Below, one piece after another: positions 1 to 8,677 of a stretch of 64,000 nucleotides of DNA (positions are counted from its first letter, which is position 1; every line of letters begins with the position of its first letter). The notes beneath the pieces were generated by a model, which did no database searches, was not told the DNA's origin, and was given only the letters and a program-made list of their open reading frames with translations. The stretch is from Butyrivibrio fibrisolvens (GTDB lineage Bacteria; Bacillota; Clostridia; Lachnospirales; Lachnospiraceae): the NCBI RefSeq assembly GCF_023206215.1, contig NZ_CP065800.1, positions 3,596,001 to 3,660,000 on the forward strand, read 5' to 3'. Made by a program: the position numbers and the translations under genes.

Positions 1-143
1 GCATTATTGTATTACTTAGACTTTCCACTTGCGTTATGCTGCATAGCATCCTTGGAGGATTGGTATAGGTTCACTGTTAGCATTTGGTCAGCGTGTCTTT
101 GCAAATTCCCTTCTGAACATAACTTTTGATGTGGAGATATTGT

Positions 144-1007
144 ATGGAAAATATACAGGAAATATTGAATTTAGATTTTGATGTAAATGTAATACCTAGG
201 GAGAATTATCCGCTTAACTACCCTATTCACTGGCACAAGGAGATAGAGATAATCTACTATCCTTTTTATAATGCTACTGATATTAATCCTGTTACGGAGA
301 TATCCGGTAAGGAGTATGAGCTTAGTCCTGGGGATATTCTTTTGATATGGCAGGGGGAGCTTCACACGACTATCAAGAATCCTGACAAAAAGCTTATTGG
401 TTTTCAGTTCGACTCAGCTTTATTGCAAAGTCTAACTGACTTTATTCCTTATATTCCAAAGCTAAGGCGTCTTCATCATCTTAAGAGCAGCACGCATATA
501 GATCTTGTTATGAGTCTGTCTTCTTATCTTGATGATATCTGTGATTTGGACAAGGATCAGGAATCTTTTTATAGAGTGGAGAAGATTATAAATCTTCTTA
601 AATTCATGACCACTTTATCTAAAGAAGCTGATAATGCCTATGATGCATCCATGCAGGTTCCGGGAAGTTTAAGTCTTGACGCACTTTACAAGATTCAGAG
701 ATCCTGCGTATATATAACCAAAAACTGCAGTGAGGATCTGTCACTAAACGATGTTGCATCTATGGCAGGTTTTAGTCCCAACTATTTCTCAAGGATGTTC
801 AAAGAAACTACGGGCTACAATTTCGTAGAGTATCTTATGATAGAGAGAGTAAGGAAAGCCCAGAGATACCTTGGGGATAACTCTATTCCTATCACAGAGG
901 TTGCTTATCTGTCTGGTTTTAAGAGTATATCCACCTTCAACAGGGTCTTCCATCAGATCAAGAACTGCTCTCCAAGGCAGTTTCGAAAGTATATGGTCAC
1001 TGTATGA
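144..1007 (+). CDS. AraC family transcriptional regulator
   Basis: DNA-binding regulator of 287 residues with an N-terminal cupin-like sensor domain and a C-terminal pair of AraC helix-turn-helix motifs. The sensor part carries the usual HWHKEIEI-type histidine motif near residue 30. The C-terminal part shows the family signature (NDVASMAGFSPNYFSRMFKE and later ITEVAYLSGFKSISTFNRVF). I chose the ATG at 144 because GGAG lies eight bases upstream; a TTG 18 bases earlier keeps the frame but has no ribosome site. It stands alone, with ktrB 230 bp downstream behind a hairpin. Sensor domains of this kind usually bind small sugars or derivatives, but the ligand here cannot be read from the sequence. 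Confidence 0.9.
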   Translation: MENIQEILNLDFDVNVIPRENYPLNYPIHWHKEIEIIYYPFYNATDINPVTEISGKEYELSPGDILLIWQGELHTTIKNPDKKLIGFQFDSALLQSLTDFIPYIPKLRRLHHLKSSTHIDLVMSLSSYLDDICDLDKDQESFYRVEKIINLLKFMTTLSKEADNAYDASMQVPGSLSLDALYKIQRSCVYITKNCSEDLSLNDVASMAGFSPNYFSRMFKETTGYNFVEYLMIERVRKAQRYLGDNSIPITEVAYLSGFKSISTFNRVFHQIKNCSPRQFRKYMVTV

Positions 1008-1017
1008 TAAGCATATA

Positions 1018-1055
1018 AGTAGTCACTTTCTTTGCTCGTGACATTAGGTTAAGTT
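1018..1055 (+). repeat. Partial copy of the CGCGAG intergenic element
   Basis: This 38-base stretch matches the 3' part of the elements at 42348-42440 and 46181-46274 (read on their minus strand): a TAGTCACTTTC start, then TTTGCTCGTGACAT, then AGGTTAAG. GTCAC and GTGAC can pair. It follows the AraC gene and is not next to a start codon, so it looks like a truncated copy. Confidence 0.6.
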
Positions 1056-1115
1056 TGGTGATGACTTATAAGATGCCGTGCTATATAATATTTGAGTTAT
1101 GACTATATTAGTGTT

Positions 1116-1152
1116 CTATCAGATTTTAGATCTGACAGTTTTCTTGTTTTAG
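1116..1152 (+). terminator. Possible terminator before ktrB
   Basis: TCAGAT and ATCTGA form a short hairpin with a 4-base loop, followed by a T-rich run (TTTTCTTGTTTT). It would separate the AraC transcript from ktrB. The stem is short, so this is moderate evidence. Confidence 0.45.
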
Positions 1153-1236
1153 AATATATTTATGAAGTCATACGAATCATTCCTTTGGGGGAGAAGTTTT
1201 GAGAGTTATAAATGAAAATTACAAAAAAGGATCAAG

Positions 1237-2586
1237 ATGACCTCTACGCAGATCATTGTTCTTGGTTTTCTTCTTGCGATCTTTATAGGAGCAGGGCTTT
1301 TAATGCTTCCTTTTGCTACTGCAAGAGGGCAGCACACAGGCTTATCTACAGCGCTATTTACCGCAACAACTTCCATATGTGTTACAGGTCTTGTAGTTGT
1401 AGACACCTTCTCACACTGGTCTATCTTTGGACAGATCATAGTACTTATCCTGATACAGATAGGTGGTTTTGGTGTCATCACTCTTTATTCAGGATTTGTG
1501 ATCCTTATGAAAAAAAGGTTCTCACTTAGTACCAGGCTCCTTATCCAGGATTATTACAACCTAGATTCCATACACGGTCTTATCAAATTCCTAAAAAGAG
1601 TCATAAAGGACACTTTGAAAGTAGAGGGCGTGGGAGCTCTTTTCTACTGCTTCGCTTTCATTCCTAAATTTGGATTTTTCAAAGGTTTATGGATATCTAT
1701 ATTCAATGCAGTATCAGCCTTTTGTAATGCCGGTATGGATGTTATAGGTCCCAATTCACTTATTGATTACAACACAGACATTTTTATAAATGCTGTTACT
1801 ATCACACTTATAGTCCTTGGCGGTCTTGGATATGTTGTATGGTTCGATGTAATAGAAACAGTCAAGCTTAGCTATAAAAGAGGTTACAATTTCAAGATCT
1901 TCTGGAAGAAGCTAAATGAACATACGAGACTTGTTATAAATCTCACACTCTTTTTCCTCATATCCGGAACACTTCTGGTGCTGGGATTTGAGTGGAACAA
2001 TCCTGATACTATAGCTAATCTTCCTCTTGGCAATAAGATACTGACCAGCTTCTTCCAGTCCGTCACCTTCAGAACAGCTGGATTTGCAACAGTTCCGCAG
2101 GATGCACTTACACCATCAACCTGCCTTATAGGCTGCATATACATGTTCATAGGCGGATCCCCGGTAGGTACTGCCGGTGGTATCAAGACGGTTACTATAT
2201 TCGTACTGTTTCTAAATGCAATATCTTTTATCAGAGACAGGAACGAAGCTGTTGTCCTAAAAAGAGCAGTATCTCCGGAGCTTATTAATAAGGCAACAGC
2301 CATTATCACATCAAATCTTATCATCACGATCGTCCTTATACTTGCACTTATGCAGACTGCGCAGATTTCGCTTTTGTCTGCCACTTATGAGATATTCAGT
2401 GCAACAGGAACTGTAGGTCTTTCAAGAGGTCTTACATCAAGGCTGAATCTGGCAGGCATGACTGTAGTTATGATAGGAATGTATGCAGGAAGAATAGGAC
2501 CTATATCCATGGCACTGTTCTTCAGAACATCCCATGCAGACAAAAATGACATCAAGTATTCAAACGGACATTTTATTGTAGGTTAA
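1237..2586 (+). CDS. ktrB: KtrB potassium uptake channel subunit
   Basis: Membrane channel subunit of the Ktr/Trk potassium uptake system, 449 residues with about eight transmembrane segments and four pore loops. The selectivity-filter loops are visible: TSICVTGL near residue 46, SAFCNAGMD near 162, VTFRTAGFATV near 278 and SATGTVGLSRGL near 389, each with the key glycine. It pairs with the RCK-domain protein KtrA encoded 50 bp downstream, in one transcription unit. Ktr systems are usually gated by nucleotide and cyclic-di-AMP binding to KtrA. I looked for a cyclic-di-AMP riboswitch in the 230 bp leader and did not recognise one. Start is the ATG preceded by AAAAAAGG. Confidence 0.93.
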   Translation: MTSTQIIVLGFLLAIFIGAGLLMLPFATARGQHTGLSTALFTATTSICVTGLVVVDTFSHWSIFGQIIVLILIQIGGFGVITLYSGFVILMKKRFSLSTRLLIQDYYNLDSIHGLIKFLKRVIKDTLKVEGVGALFYCFAFIPKFGFFKGLWISIFNAVSAFCNAGMDVIGPNSLIDYNTDIFINAVTITLIVLGGLGYVVWFDVIETVKLSYKRGYNFKIFWKKLNEHTRLVINLTLFFLISGTLLVLGFEWNNPDTIANLPLGNKILTSFFQSVTFRTAGFATVPQDALTPSTCLIGCIYMFIGGSPVGTAGGIKTVTIFVLFLNAISFIRDRNEAVVLKRAVSPELINKATAIITSNLIITIVLILALMQTAQISLLSATYEIFSATGTVGLSRGLTSRLNLAGMTVVMIGMYAGRIGPISMALFFRTSHADKNDIKYSNGHFIVG

Positions 2587-2636
2587 TATATAAAAAAGAA
2601 CAAAAGATATATAAGAGATATAAAGAGGTATTCATC

Positions 2637-3296
2637 ATGAAATATAATTCATTTGTAGTATTCGGACTTGGTAAATTCGGGCAGGCAATAGCTGACAAGC
2701 TTCTTGAAAGCGGCGCTGATGTTATGGTTGTAGACAATGACGAGGACATCATCGAGCAGTACTCAGCCAAGGCAACTTCTGCTATAGAAGCTGACCTTAC
2801 AGATCCTACAGCTATCAAAGCTCTTGGTATATCCAATATAGACTGTGCTATCGTATCAATGGGTATGAGCCTTGAAGCCAGCATCATCTGCACCATGGTA
2901 TCTAAAGAGTGCGGAGTAAAGTGGGTAGTAGCCAAGGCAGGAAGTGAGCGAATGGGCACAGTACTAAAAAAAGTCGGTGCCGACGAGATCATCTATCCAG
3001 AAGAAGAAAGCGGCATAAGAACTGCAAAAAGACTCATTGCAAGTAACTTCCTTGAATACTTCGACATAAGCAATGAACTGTGTCTTGTAGAGATGGCCCC
3101 AAAGGATAAGTGGGTTGGCAAGACTTTAAAAGAACTAAACTTAAGAAAAAAATACGGAGTCAACGTAATCGCCATAAAGGACGGCATAGTCAAAGAATCC
3201 ATAGATCCTGATGAGCCGCTCAAGGCTGAAAACCCGCTGATCATGATCCTTCATAAGAACAATCTCCCTAAACTTGATAAAGGAATAATGCTTTAA
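2637..3296 (+). CDS. ktrA: KtrA potassium channel regulatory subunit (RCK/TrkA)
   Basis: Cytoplasmic gating ring of the Ktr potassium transporter, 219 residues. An N-terminal RCK_N Rossmann domain has the GLGKFGQAIA nucleotide-binding loop at about residues 10-19 and an acidic VVDNDED strand end, suited to NAD(H) or ATP. A C-terminal RCK_C (TrkA_C) domain begins near residue 140 (EMAPKDKWVGKTLKELNLRK) and is the usual site for cyclic-di-AMP. It lies 50 bp after ktrB on the same strand, and the pair is a complete KtrAB system. Confidence 0.93.
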   Translation: MKYNSFVVFGLGKFGQAIADKLLESGADVMVVDNDEDIIEQYSAKATSAIEADLTDPTAIKALGISNIDCAIVSMGMSLEASIICTMVSKECGVKWVVAKAGSERMGTVLKKVGADEIIYPEEESGIRTAKRLIASNFLEYFDISNELCLVEMAPKDKWVGKTLKELNLRKKYGVNVIAIKDGIVKESIDPDEPLKAENPLIMILHKNNLPKLDKGIML

Positions 3297-3320
3297 AAAG
3301 CCACCAGTGTACCGGCTCAT

Positions 3321-3500
3321 TCATATTCGATTGGAGATAATCTTGAATTGAATTGAATTGAATTAACTTATGAACTAAAACTTCCCACTTGGACGGACCG
3401 GCATCCCCAAGTGGGAAGTTTTAGTTACTTTGATCATGCCATACGGATCATGAATTCATATTCGATTGAGAATAATCTAGAATTGAATCAACTTATGAAC
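3321..3500. repeat. Direct repeats flanking a solo hairpin
   Basis: Two related copies, at 3321-3375 and 3456-3500, share TCATATTCGATTG, AATAATCT or ATAATCT, GAATTGAAT and AACTTATGAAC. They flank the hairpin at 3377-3422. The left copy also contains GAATT repeated four times. The arrangement suggests a target duplication or local duplication around the hairpin element. Confidence 0.6.
3377..3422. repeat. Solo hairpin of the long-palindrome family (bidirectional terminator-like)
   Basis: The arms AAAACTTCCCACTTGG and CCAAGTGGGAAGTTTT are perfect complements around a 14-base loop containing GGACCGGCATC. The same ends bound the long palindrome at 52033-52327, so this looks like a version with the inside missing. 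The A-run on one side and T-run on the other make it able to stop transcription from both ktrA and the convergent gene at 3510-4742. Confidence 0.75.
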
Positions 3501-3509
3501 CTTACGTCA

Positions 3510-4742
3510 TCATATAGATACATCAACAGAGCCGGATGAACCTCCGGAATCCACAAACACAGCTGCTACAGACGGCGCTCCTCCAGGGTCCGGACCAGCT
3601 CCTTCTATAGCGCTCATACCTGCTCCTCCCATCGTCATCGGCATCTTAAAGCCTGTGCCACTTCCCATAGAATGCGTGATTCCTGCTGCCTTCTTATCTT
3701 CCATATGCTTGAACATTCCCTTTAGATAATCCATATTGGCCTTGGCTATAGCCTTATTTTCAGATGCTCTGTGCTTTTTCTTTAGTTCTTCAAGATCTTC
3801 CTTACTCATATTTGGATTAGCTATCTCCATCTCTTCAAGCATCGCCATAGTTTCTTCAAGCATCTCAAGCTCTTCTTCACCAAACTCAGATATCATCTCA
3901 TTGATAGAAGCAAAAGCTTCATCAGATGCTTCCATCCCGCTTTCTCTGACGCTATCTACAACTTCAGCTATCATATCCTGCCTTGCTTCAAATATAGCAT
4001 CTTCCTGCTTTTCTACTTCAAGTTCTGCAGCTTCTGTCATCATAGATTTAAGATCCTGAGTCTGATCCTCTTCTTTATCCATATTCTCTTTGCGCTTCTG
4101 AGAATGTTCTACGAATTCTTCAAGTTCTAAATGATGCTTTTTCTTCCTGGCAGCCATCTCCATTCTCTTAGCATGAGTAAGTGCCAGCTGCAGCTCTTCC
4201 GGGTCTCCTTCGCCTCTTCCTATCATACGCTTAACTTCAAGGACTTTTCTCTTAGCACTTAGTACCGCCTGACCTGCGCTCTGAGAATTCTTTGCCCTAA
4301 GTATCTTATTAGCAACGTCTTTATAGTTATACTTTTTTATTACAAGCTCTTCTTCATCCTCTTCTTCATCAGGTGCTCCGGACATTTTGAGGAAATCATC
4401 CACGTAGTTCGAAGGCTTAGGATCCAGTATTCCAGTCTTTTGAAACTGCTCTCTTTGCATCTGCTTCATCTGATCCATATACTCTTTTTGTCTTTGCTCC
4501 TTTTGCATCTGACGAAGACTGTCTCTTATCTGTTTGAGCTGATCTTGTTTACGCTTTTTGGCATCATCATTTATTCCATCAGCTACTTTGTTAAAAGAAT
4601 CATCCCCTAATGATTTTGCATTTGAAGACGCAAAAAGACCGGAAGCATATGAGGACACACTTCGTCCGCCATTACTTCCGGTTTTTAACATATTATTGCT
4701 ATAAAAAGGCGAATACGCCTCAATCCTAAAACCACCTGCCAT
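3510..4742 (-). CDS. Coiled-coil protein of unknown function
   Basis: I do not recognise this family. The 410-residue product has no signal peptide and no membrane segment. After a Ser/Asn-rich N-terminus (about residues 1-50) comes a long charged helical region with Gln/Lys-rich and then Glu-rich coiled-coil stretches (about 60-350), including an acidic run near residue 130. The C-terminus is Gly/Met/Ser-rich and low in complexity. The start is the ATG at 4742, eight bases after GGAGG; an upstream in-frame start lacks a ribosome site. It is monocistronic, convergent with ktrA, and nothing around it indicates a role. Cytoskeletal or scaffold functions are possible but unsupported. Confidence 0.75.
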   Translation of the reverse strand: MAGGFRIEAYSPFYSNNMLKTGSNGGRSVSSYASGLFASSNAKSLGDDSFNKVADGINDDAKKRKQDQLKQIRDSLRQMQKEQRQKEYMDQMKQMQREQFQKTGILDPKPSNYVDDFLKMSGAPDEEEDEEELVIKKYNYKDVANKILRAKNSQSAGQAVLSAKRKVLEVKRMIGRGEGDPEELQLALTHAKRMEMAARKKKHHLELEEFVEHSQKRKENMDKEEDQTQDLKSMMTEAAELEVEKQEDAIFEARQDMIAEVVDSVRESGMEASDEAFASINEMISEFGEEELEMLEETMAMLEEMEIANPNMSKEDLEELKKKHRASENKAIAKANMDYLKGMFKHMEDKKAAGITHSMGSGTGFKMPMTMGGAGMSAIEGAGPDPGGAPSVAAVFVDSGGSSGSVDVSI

Positions 4743-4959
4743 AATATCTACCTCCATGTAGAAAAACCTTAAATCCATTTTAAAGGCTGACTTTAGAGTC
4801 AAGTCATCAGCAGGGCATACCTATACTTATCTCTTCATATATATCGGATAATATATGTTATTTCTTAACACTAGTTACTGACAAAATGCTTAAATCTCAT
4901 CGTGCCAGTACACTAACTTTCACCTAATCGGTGGCTTATCCCAATTACGAAACAGTAAG

Positions 4960-6030
4960 TCAGTATTCCTGAATCCTATTTATCAGATCCATATAATCGC
5001 TGCAGTATTTCTCATATACACCTTCAACAGCTTTTTTAAATCTTTCTTTCTCTTCATCAGAAAGATATATTATATGGCAGCCTCCATCCATGACACGTTC
5101 AAGTGATACTTCTTCTCTTTCCTTCCAGAGCTGCCTTTCGTACATGGCTGATTCTCTGGCACAGGATACTATGATATCTTTTTCTTCATCAGTTAATTTA
5201 TCATATGTAGTCTGCGATATGAGCTGCAGTTCAGGAATTCTGGTATGTTCATCGACTATATAATATGAAGCGACCTTGTAATGCTCCATAGACTCATAAC
5301 TTGATAAGTTGTTCTCAGCGATATCTACGCGGCCTGTCTGCAAGGCAGAATAGACCTCATCGAACATAGTAGGATAAGGTATCGCTCCAATACTCTTTAT
5401 AATATCATCCATGATATCCGAATCCTGAATACGTACCACTTTGCCGCTCATATCTTCAAGACAGTTTATAGGCTCATCTGAATAGAAATTCCTGACACCT
5501 GCATCATACCAGGATAGTGCTACCATGCCTGTTCCATCAAATGAGTCCATTATCTCCTGCCCTATATCTCCGTCCAGAACCTTCCACATATGATCCGCAT
5601 CCTTGTATAAATATGGCATGACAAGGACATTGGCTTCATCATTGTACTCGGTAAGGCCTGACATAGATGCTCGTATGAAGTCCAGTCCGCCTCTTGTCAG
5701 CTCTCTTACAAGATCAGGTTCATCTCCAAGCTCCGAATCCGTATATACTCTTATCTGGATCCTGCCCTTAGACCTCTCATGGACAAGATATGCAAATCTG
5801 AACGCCCCAAGTGATGTAGGATAATCCTTGGCCTGATTCTCTGCATAAGAAAAAACGTACTTGGGATTAACATCCTTATATTCTTCACATATAGTCCTGT
5901 ACTGAGGTAGAACATCATCTCCTGTATCTGTCTTTCCACATCCCATGATCAGTCCTGAAACAAATCCCAGGATCAGCACTATACATACAAATATTCTTAT
6001 TTTATTGTATGAAAAAAGATCTTTTGCCAT
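4960..6030 (-). CDS. TRAP transporter solute-binding lipoprotein (DctP family), second copy
   Basis: Extracytoplasmic binding protein of 356 residues. The N-terminus has a hydrophobic segment ending in a lipobox-like GLIMGC, so it is probably a lipoprotein anchored outside the membrane. The body has DctP family features: GSELGDEPDLVRELTRGG-like text near residue 100 and the VRIQDSDIMDDIIKSIGAIP region near 200 that holds the ligand arginine. It lies 11 bp after a small membrane protein and about 0.7 kb beyond dctM, while the complete transporter already has its own DctP at 8678-9805. It may supply a second specificity, or present ligand to the nearby sensor kinase. Similarity to the other DctP is distant by eye. 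Confidence 0.85.
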   Translation of the reverse strand: MAKDLFSYNKIRIFVCIVLILGFVSGLIMGCGKTDTGDDVLPQYRTICEEYKDVNPKYVFSYAENQAKDYPTSLGAFRFAYLVHERSKGRIQIRVYTDSELGDEPDLVRELTRGGLDFIRASMSGLTEYNDEANVLVMPYLYKDADHMWKVLDGDIGQEIMDSFDGTGMVALSWYDAGVRNFYSDEPINCLEDMSGKVVRIQDSDIMDDIIKSIGAIPYPTMFDEVYSALQTGRVDIAENNLSSYESMEHYKVASYYIVDEHTRIPELQLISQTTYDKLTDEEKDIIVSCARESAMYERQLWKEREEVSLERVMDGGCHIIYLSDEEKERFKKAVEGVYEKYCSDYMDLINRIQEY

Positions 6031-6041
6031 ACAGCATCTCC

Positions 6042-6521
6042 TTAGAAAAGCACCCTCTGCTTTCTTCCTTGGATATAATTATACAATTCTTTTCTTTGAC
6101 CCTTTAAGATCCTGTCTGTAAGAATATATGCATGCTGACCATCCGGAACAGGAATCAGTACAAAGGGTCTGTTTATAGTTGCCTTATAGTCCTTCCATTT
6201 TATCATCTGACTATGACTATTAACACTTATATGCATACCGGCATCATCAAAATAAAGCAGTGTCTCATCTTTGATGCTCTCTGCCTGAGCAGACGACCTT
6301 ATGTATATAGTTGCAGGCTGTATCACAGGAAAAAGGCAAAGCCCAAATACCATGATCCCTTTAAAGAACAAATGAGCATCACTCCATCTGGCAACTATAA
6401 GCACCGCCATGGCAACTGTAAATATGATATTTACAAGTGCAGTCCACTGACTGTATATATTACTCATATTGAATATAAAATAATCACCCTTGGTATTCCT
6501 GAACTTATATTCAAATTTCAT
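6042..6521 (-). CDS. Small membrane protein, YcxB-like
   Basis: A 159-residue protein with two adjacent membrane segments (about residues 30-50 and 55-75), followed by a cytoplasmic domain of about 80 residues with the pattern FDDAGMHISV...MIKWKDYKATI...PFVLIPVPDG, typical of YcxB-like proteins. Their function is not known. Start is the second ATG, 10 bases after GGAG. It sits immediately upstream of the second dctP gene (11 bp gap), so the two are probably co-transcribed. Confidence 0.65.
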   Translation of the reverse strand: MKFEYKFRNTKGDYFIFNMSNIYSQWTALVNIIFTVAMAVLIVARWSDAHLFFKGIMVFGLCLFPVIQPATIYIRSSAQAESIKDETLLYFDDAGMHISVNSHSQMIKWKDYKATINRPFVLIPVPDGQHAYILTDRILKGQRKELYNYIQGRKQRVLF

Positions 6522-6631
6522 ATTCTCTTTTCTCCGCATTTTAATAATTTGCTGTTTTATTATAAAAACGTTTTATTTTAAAAATATTTGTTTGATCAAA
6601 ATGTTTTTTAATGCATAGGCCTATTAAAATA

Positions 6632-6659
6632 GACTCCCAGCCTGTGGCAGCCGGGAGTC
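6632..6659 (-). terminator. Terminator after dctM
   Basis: GACTCCC and GGGAGTC form a stem with GC-rich inner pairing, about 30 bp past the dctM stop, followed on the minus strand by TATTTTAAT. It probably ends the dctPQM transcript. Confidence 0.65.
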
Positions 6660-6689
6660 ATGATCATAAAAGTTCCAAATCAATCTCTA

Positions 6690-7985
6690 TTAGTATCCAA
6701 GCAGGTTAGGTATTACAAGACTGATGGCAGGAACAAATGTAATGAGGATAAGTGCAATGATCATCATCACATAGAATGGTAACTGAGCCTTGACTACCTT
6801 CTCCATCGGCTCTTCAGCTATAGCTGAACCGATGAACAATACTGCTCCTACAGGTGGAGTCAGAAGTCCGATACCACAGTTAAGTACCAGCATGATTCCG
6901 TACTGGATAGGATCAATGCCGATTGATGTAGCGATCGGTAGAAGGATTGGTGTTGATATCAGGATGATAGGTGCCATATCCATGATCATACCAAGTACCA
7001 GAAGTATCACATTAAGAAGGAGGGCGATCACATAAGGATTGCTGGATACTCCTGTTATAGCCTTGGCTGCAATTTCCGGAACATGAAGAGTTGTAAGGCA
7101 GTAACCGAATACATTGGATGTTGCTATTAGTATTAAAACTATAGAAAGAGTATCAATACAAGAATCAATTACTTTCCATACACCTTTCCATGTAATTCCC
7201 TTATAAACATAAATACTTACAAGAAGTGAGTAGATAACTGCAATAGCCGCAGACTCTGTAGCTGTAAATACGCCGGCTACAACTCCCACTACTACTATCA
7301 GTATAGCTGACAGTGCCCAGATAGAAGTCCTGAACTCTCTTCCTAGTCTCTTAAGGCTGAACTTCTCTCCCTTGGGATAATGTCTTTTTTTAGAAATGAT
7401 ATATGATCCAACCATAAGACATACTGCAAGAAGTGCTCCCGGAAGATAACCTGCAAGGAAGAGTGATCCAACTGATAATCCGCCTGCGGTAGTTGCATAG
7501 ATTACCATGTTGTGAGATGGCGGAACCAGCATACCTTCTACTGAAGATGAGATAGTAACTGCTGTTGAGAAGTCCTTGTCATAACCTCTGTCTACCATCA
7601 TAGGTATCTCAAGTGATCCAAGAGATGCAGTATCAGCTGCTGCAGAACCGGATATTCCTCCAAAGAAATAGGATGCTACAATGTTGACCATTGCAAGTCC
7701 ACCTGTCATCCAGCCTACACAGGCGTCTGCCAGATTCAGAAGTTTTTCAGAGATACCACCCGATCCCATCAAAACGCCCATCGTGATAAAGAACGGTACA
7801 GCCATGAGGGAGAAAGAGCTGATACCCTTGATCATCTGCTGTGACAATGTTGCAAGCGGAAGACCCTGATATGCAAGGCATAAAAGAGATGATATCGCAA
7901 CCGAATATGCAATCGGGAATCTCAAAAATACCATTACAAGGAAGCTGATAAGAAGGAGTGCGATAGCTGTAGTATTAATAGTCAT
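6690..7985 (-). CDS. dctM: TRAP transporter large permease DctM
   Basis: Large membrane subunit of a TRAP transporter, 431 residues with about twelve hydrophobic segments. It carries out Na+-driven import of an acidic solute delivered by DctP. Family features include FFGGISGSAAADTASLGSLEIPMM near residue 110 and the C-terminal GLLTPPVGAVLFIGSAIA motif. Its ATG overlaps the dctQ stop by four bases (ATGA), so translation is coupled. Members of this family carry C4-dicarboxylates, sialic acid, uronates and related acids; the nearby KdgF-like gene favours uronates. Confidence 0.93.
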   Translation of the reverse strand: MTINTTAIALLLISFLVMVFLRFPIAYSVAISSLLCLAYQGLPLATLSQQMIKGISSFSLMAVPFFITMGVLMGSGGISEKLLNLADACVGWMTGGLAMVNIVASYFFGGISGSAAADTASLGSLEIPMMVDRGYDKDFSTAVTISSSVEGMLVPPSHNMVIYATTAGGLSVGSLFLAGYLPGALLAVCLMVGSYIISKKRHYPKGEKFSLKRLGREFRTSIWALSAILIVVVGVVAGVFTATESAAIAVIYSLLVSIYVYKGITWKGVWKVIDSCIDTLSIVLILIATSNVFGYCLTTLHVPEIAAKAITGVSSNPYVIALLLNVILLVLGMIMDMAPIILISTPILLPIATSIGIDPIQYGIMLVLNCGIGLLTPPVGAVLFIGSAIAEEPMEKVVKAQLPFYVMMIIALILITFVPAISLVIPNLLGY

Positions 7986-8506
7986 GCCTTAACCTCCTTT
8001 GTAAAAAATCTCTCAATATCAAGAACGATCCTCTCTATTTCAAAAAATATCATGGCAATTCCTGCAAGAGGAACAGGAAAATACATCCAGAATTTAGAAA
8101 GCCAGGGCATACTGATGTAAGTTCCCTTAGCGCCGATCGACAGAGCATACTCCCAGCCAATGACCAGCATGATGATAGCAAGTATCAGCACTGCAACATC
8201 AGCCACAAGATCAAGAGCTACGATCATATTCTTGGGAAGATATCTGTCAAAAGAAGTCATTCTGATATGTGCATTTCTCTTTATCGCAAGTGCAGCTGAT
8301 AATACTGCCATGTAAGCCATAAGTGTGAGAATAAGTTCCTCACCCCAGTTTGGAGCGGGAATAGCTGTAATATAACGAGCAAGAACGATCCAGCTCGTGA
8401 TCAAGATATCCGCAACCAGGAGTATCTTACAGATATTAAGAAATATCTTGTATACCAGCTGGTAGATGGGTTCTATTTTTCGAAGTCTATTAAAAATTTC
8501 AGGCAT
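7982..8506 (-). CDS. dctQ: TRAP transporter small permease DctQ
   Basis: Small membrane subunit, 174 residues with four hydrophobic helices. The family pattern NWGEELILTLMAYMAVLSAALAIKRNAHIRM, with the conserved Glu, Arg and His residues, begins near residue 55. It sits between dctP and dctM and overlaps dctM by four bases. A GGGGG ribosome site precedes the ATG. Confidence 0.92.
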   Translation of the reverse strand: MPEIFNRLRKIEPIYQLVYKIFLNICKILLVADILITSWIVLARYITAIPAPNWGEELILTLMAYMAVLSAALAIKRNAHIRMTSFDRYLPKNMIVALDLVADVAVLILAIIMLVIGWEYALSIGAKGTYISMPWLSKFWMYFPVPLAGIAMIFFEIERIVLDIERFFTKEVKA

Positions 8507-8584
8507 ATGATAACCCCCAATCGTAATACATAAAAATCTTTTTTATCAGGCCAGGTCAACTATTATGATCCATCAACCCCAATA

Positions 8585-8661
8585 TTCAGGCCCCGGAATT
8601 TATTTCATGACATTTATATAAGTATTGCCATACAAGTGCCATAAATCATCCGAGGCCTGAA
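8585..8661 (-). other. Intercistronic stem-loop between dctP and dctQ
   Basis: TTCAGGCCTCGG near the dctP stop can pair with CCGGGGCCTGAA across about 55 bases. There is no T-run after the distal arm. Such a stem could protect or partly terminate the dctP message so that more binding protein than permease is made. Confidence 0.5.
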
Positions 8662-8677
8662 ACTTTTTTAAAAAATA

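Noticed and set aside
1008..1236. Cyclic-di-AMP (ydaO-type) riboswitch upstream of ktrB
   Set aside because: The region is short, contains a repeat fragment and a small hairpin, and I could not find the conserved ydaO motifs.
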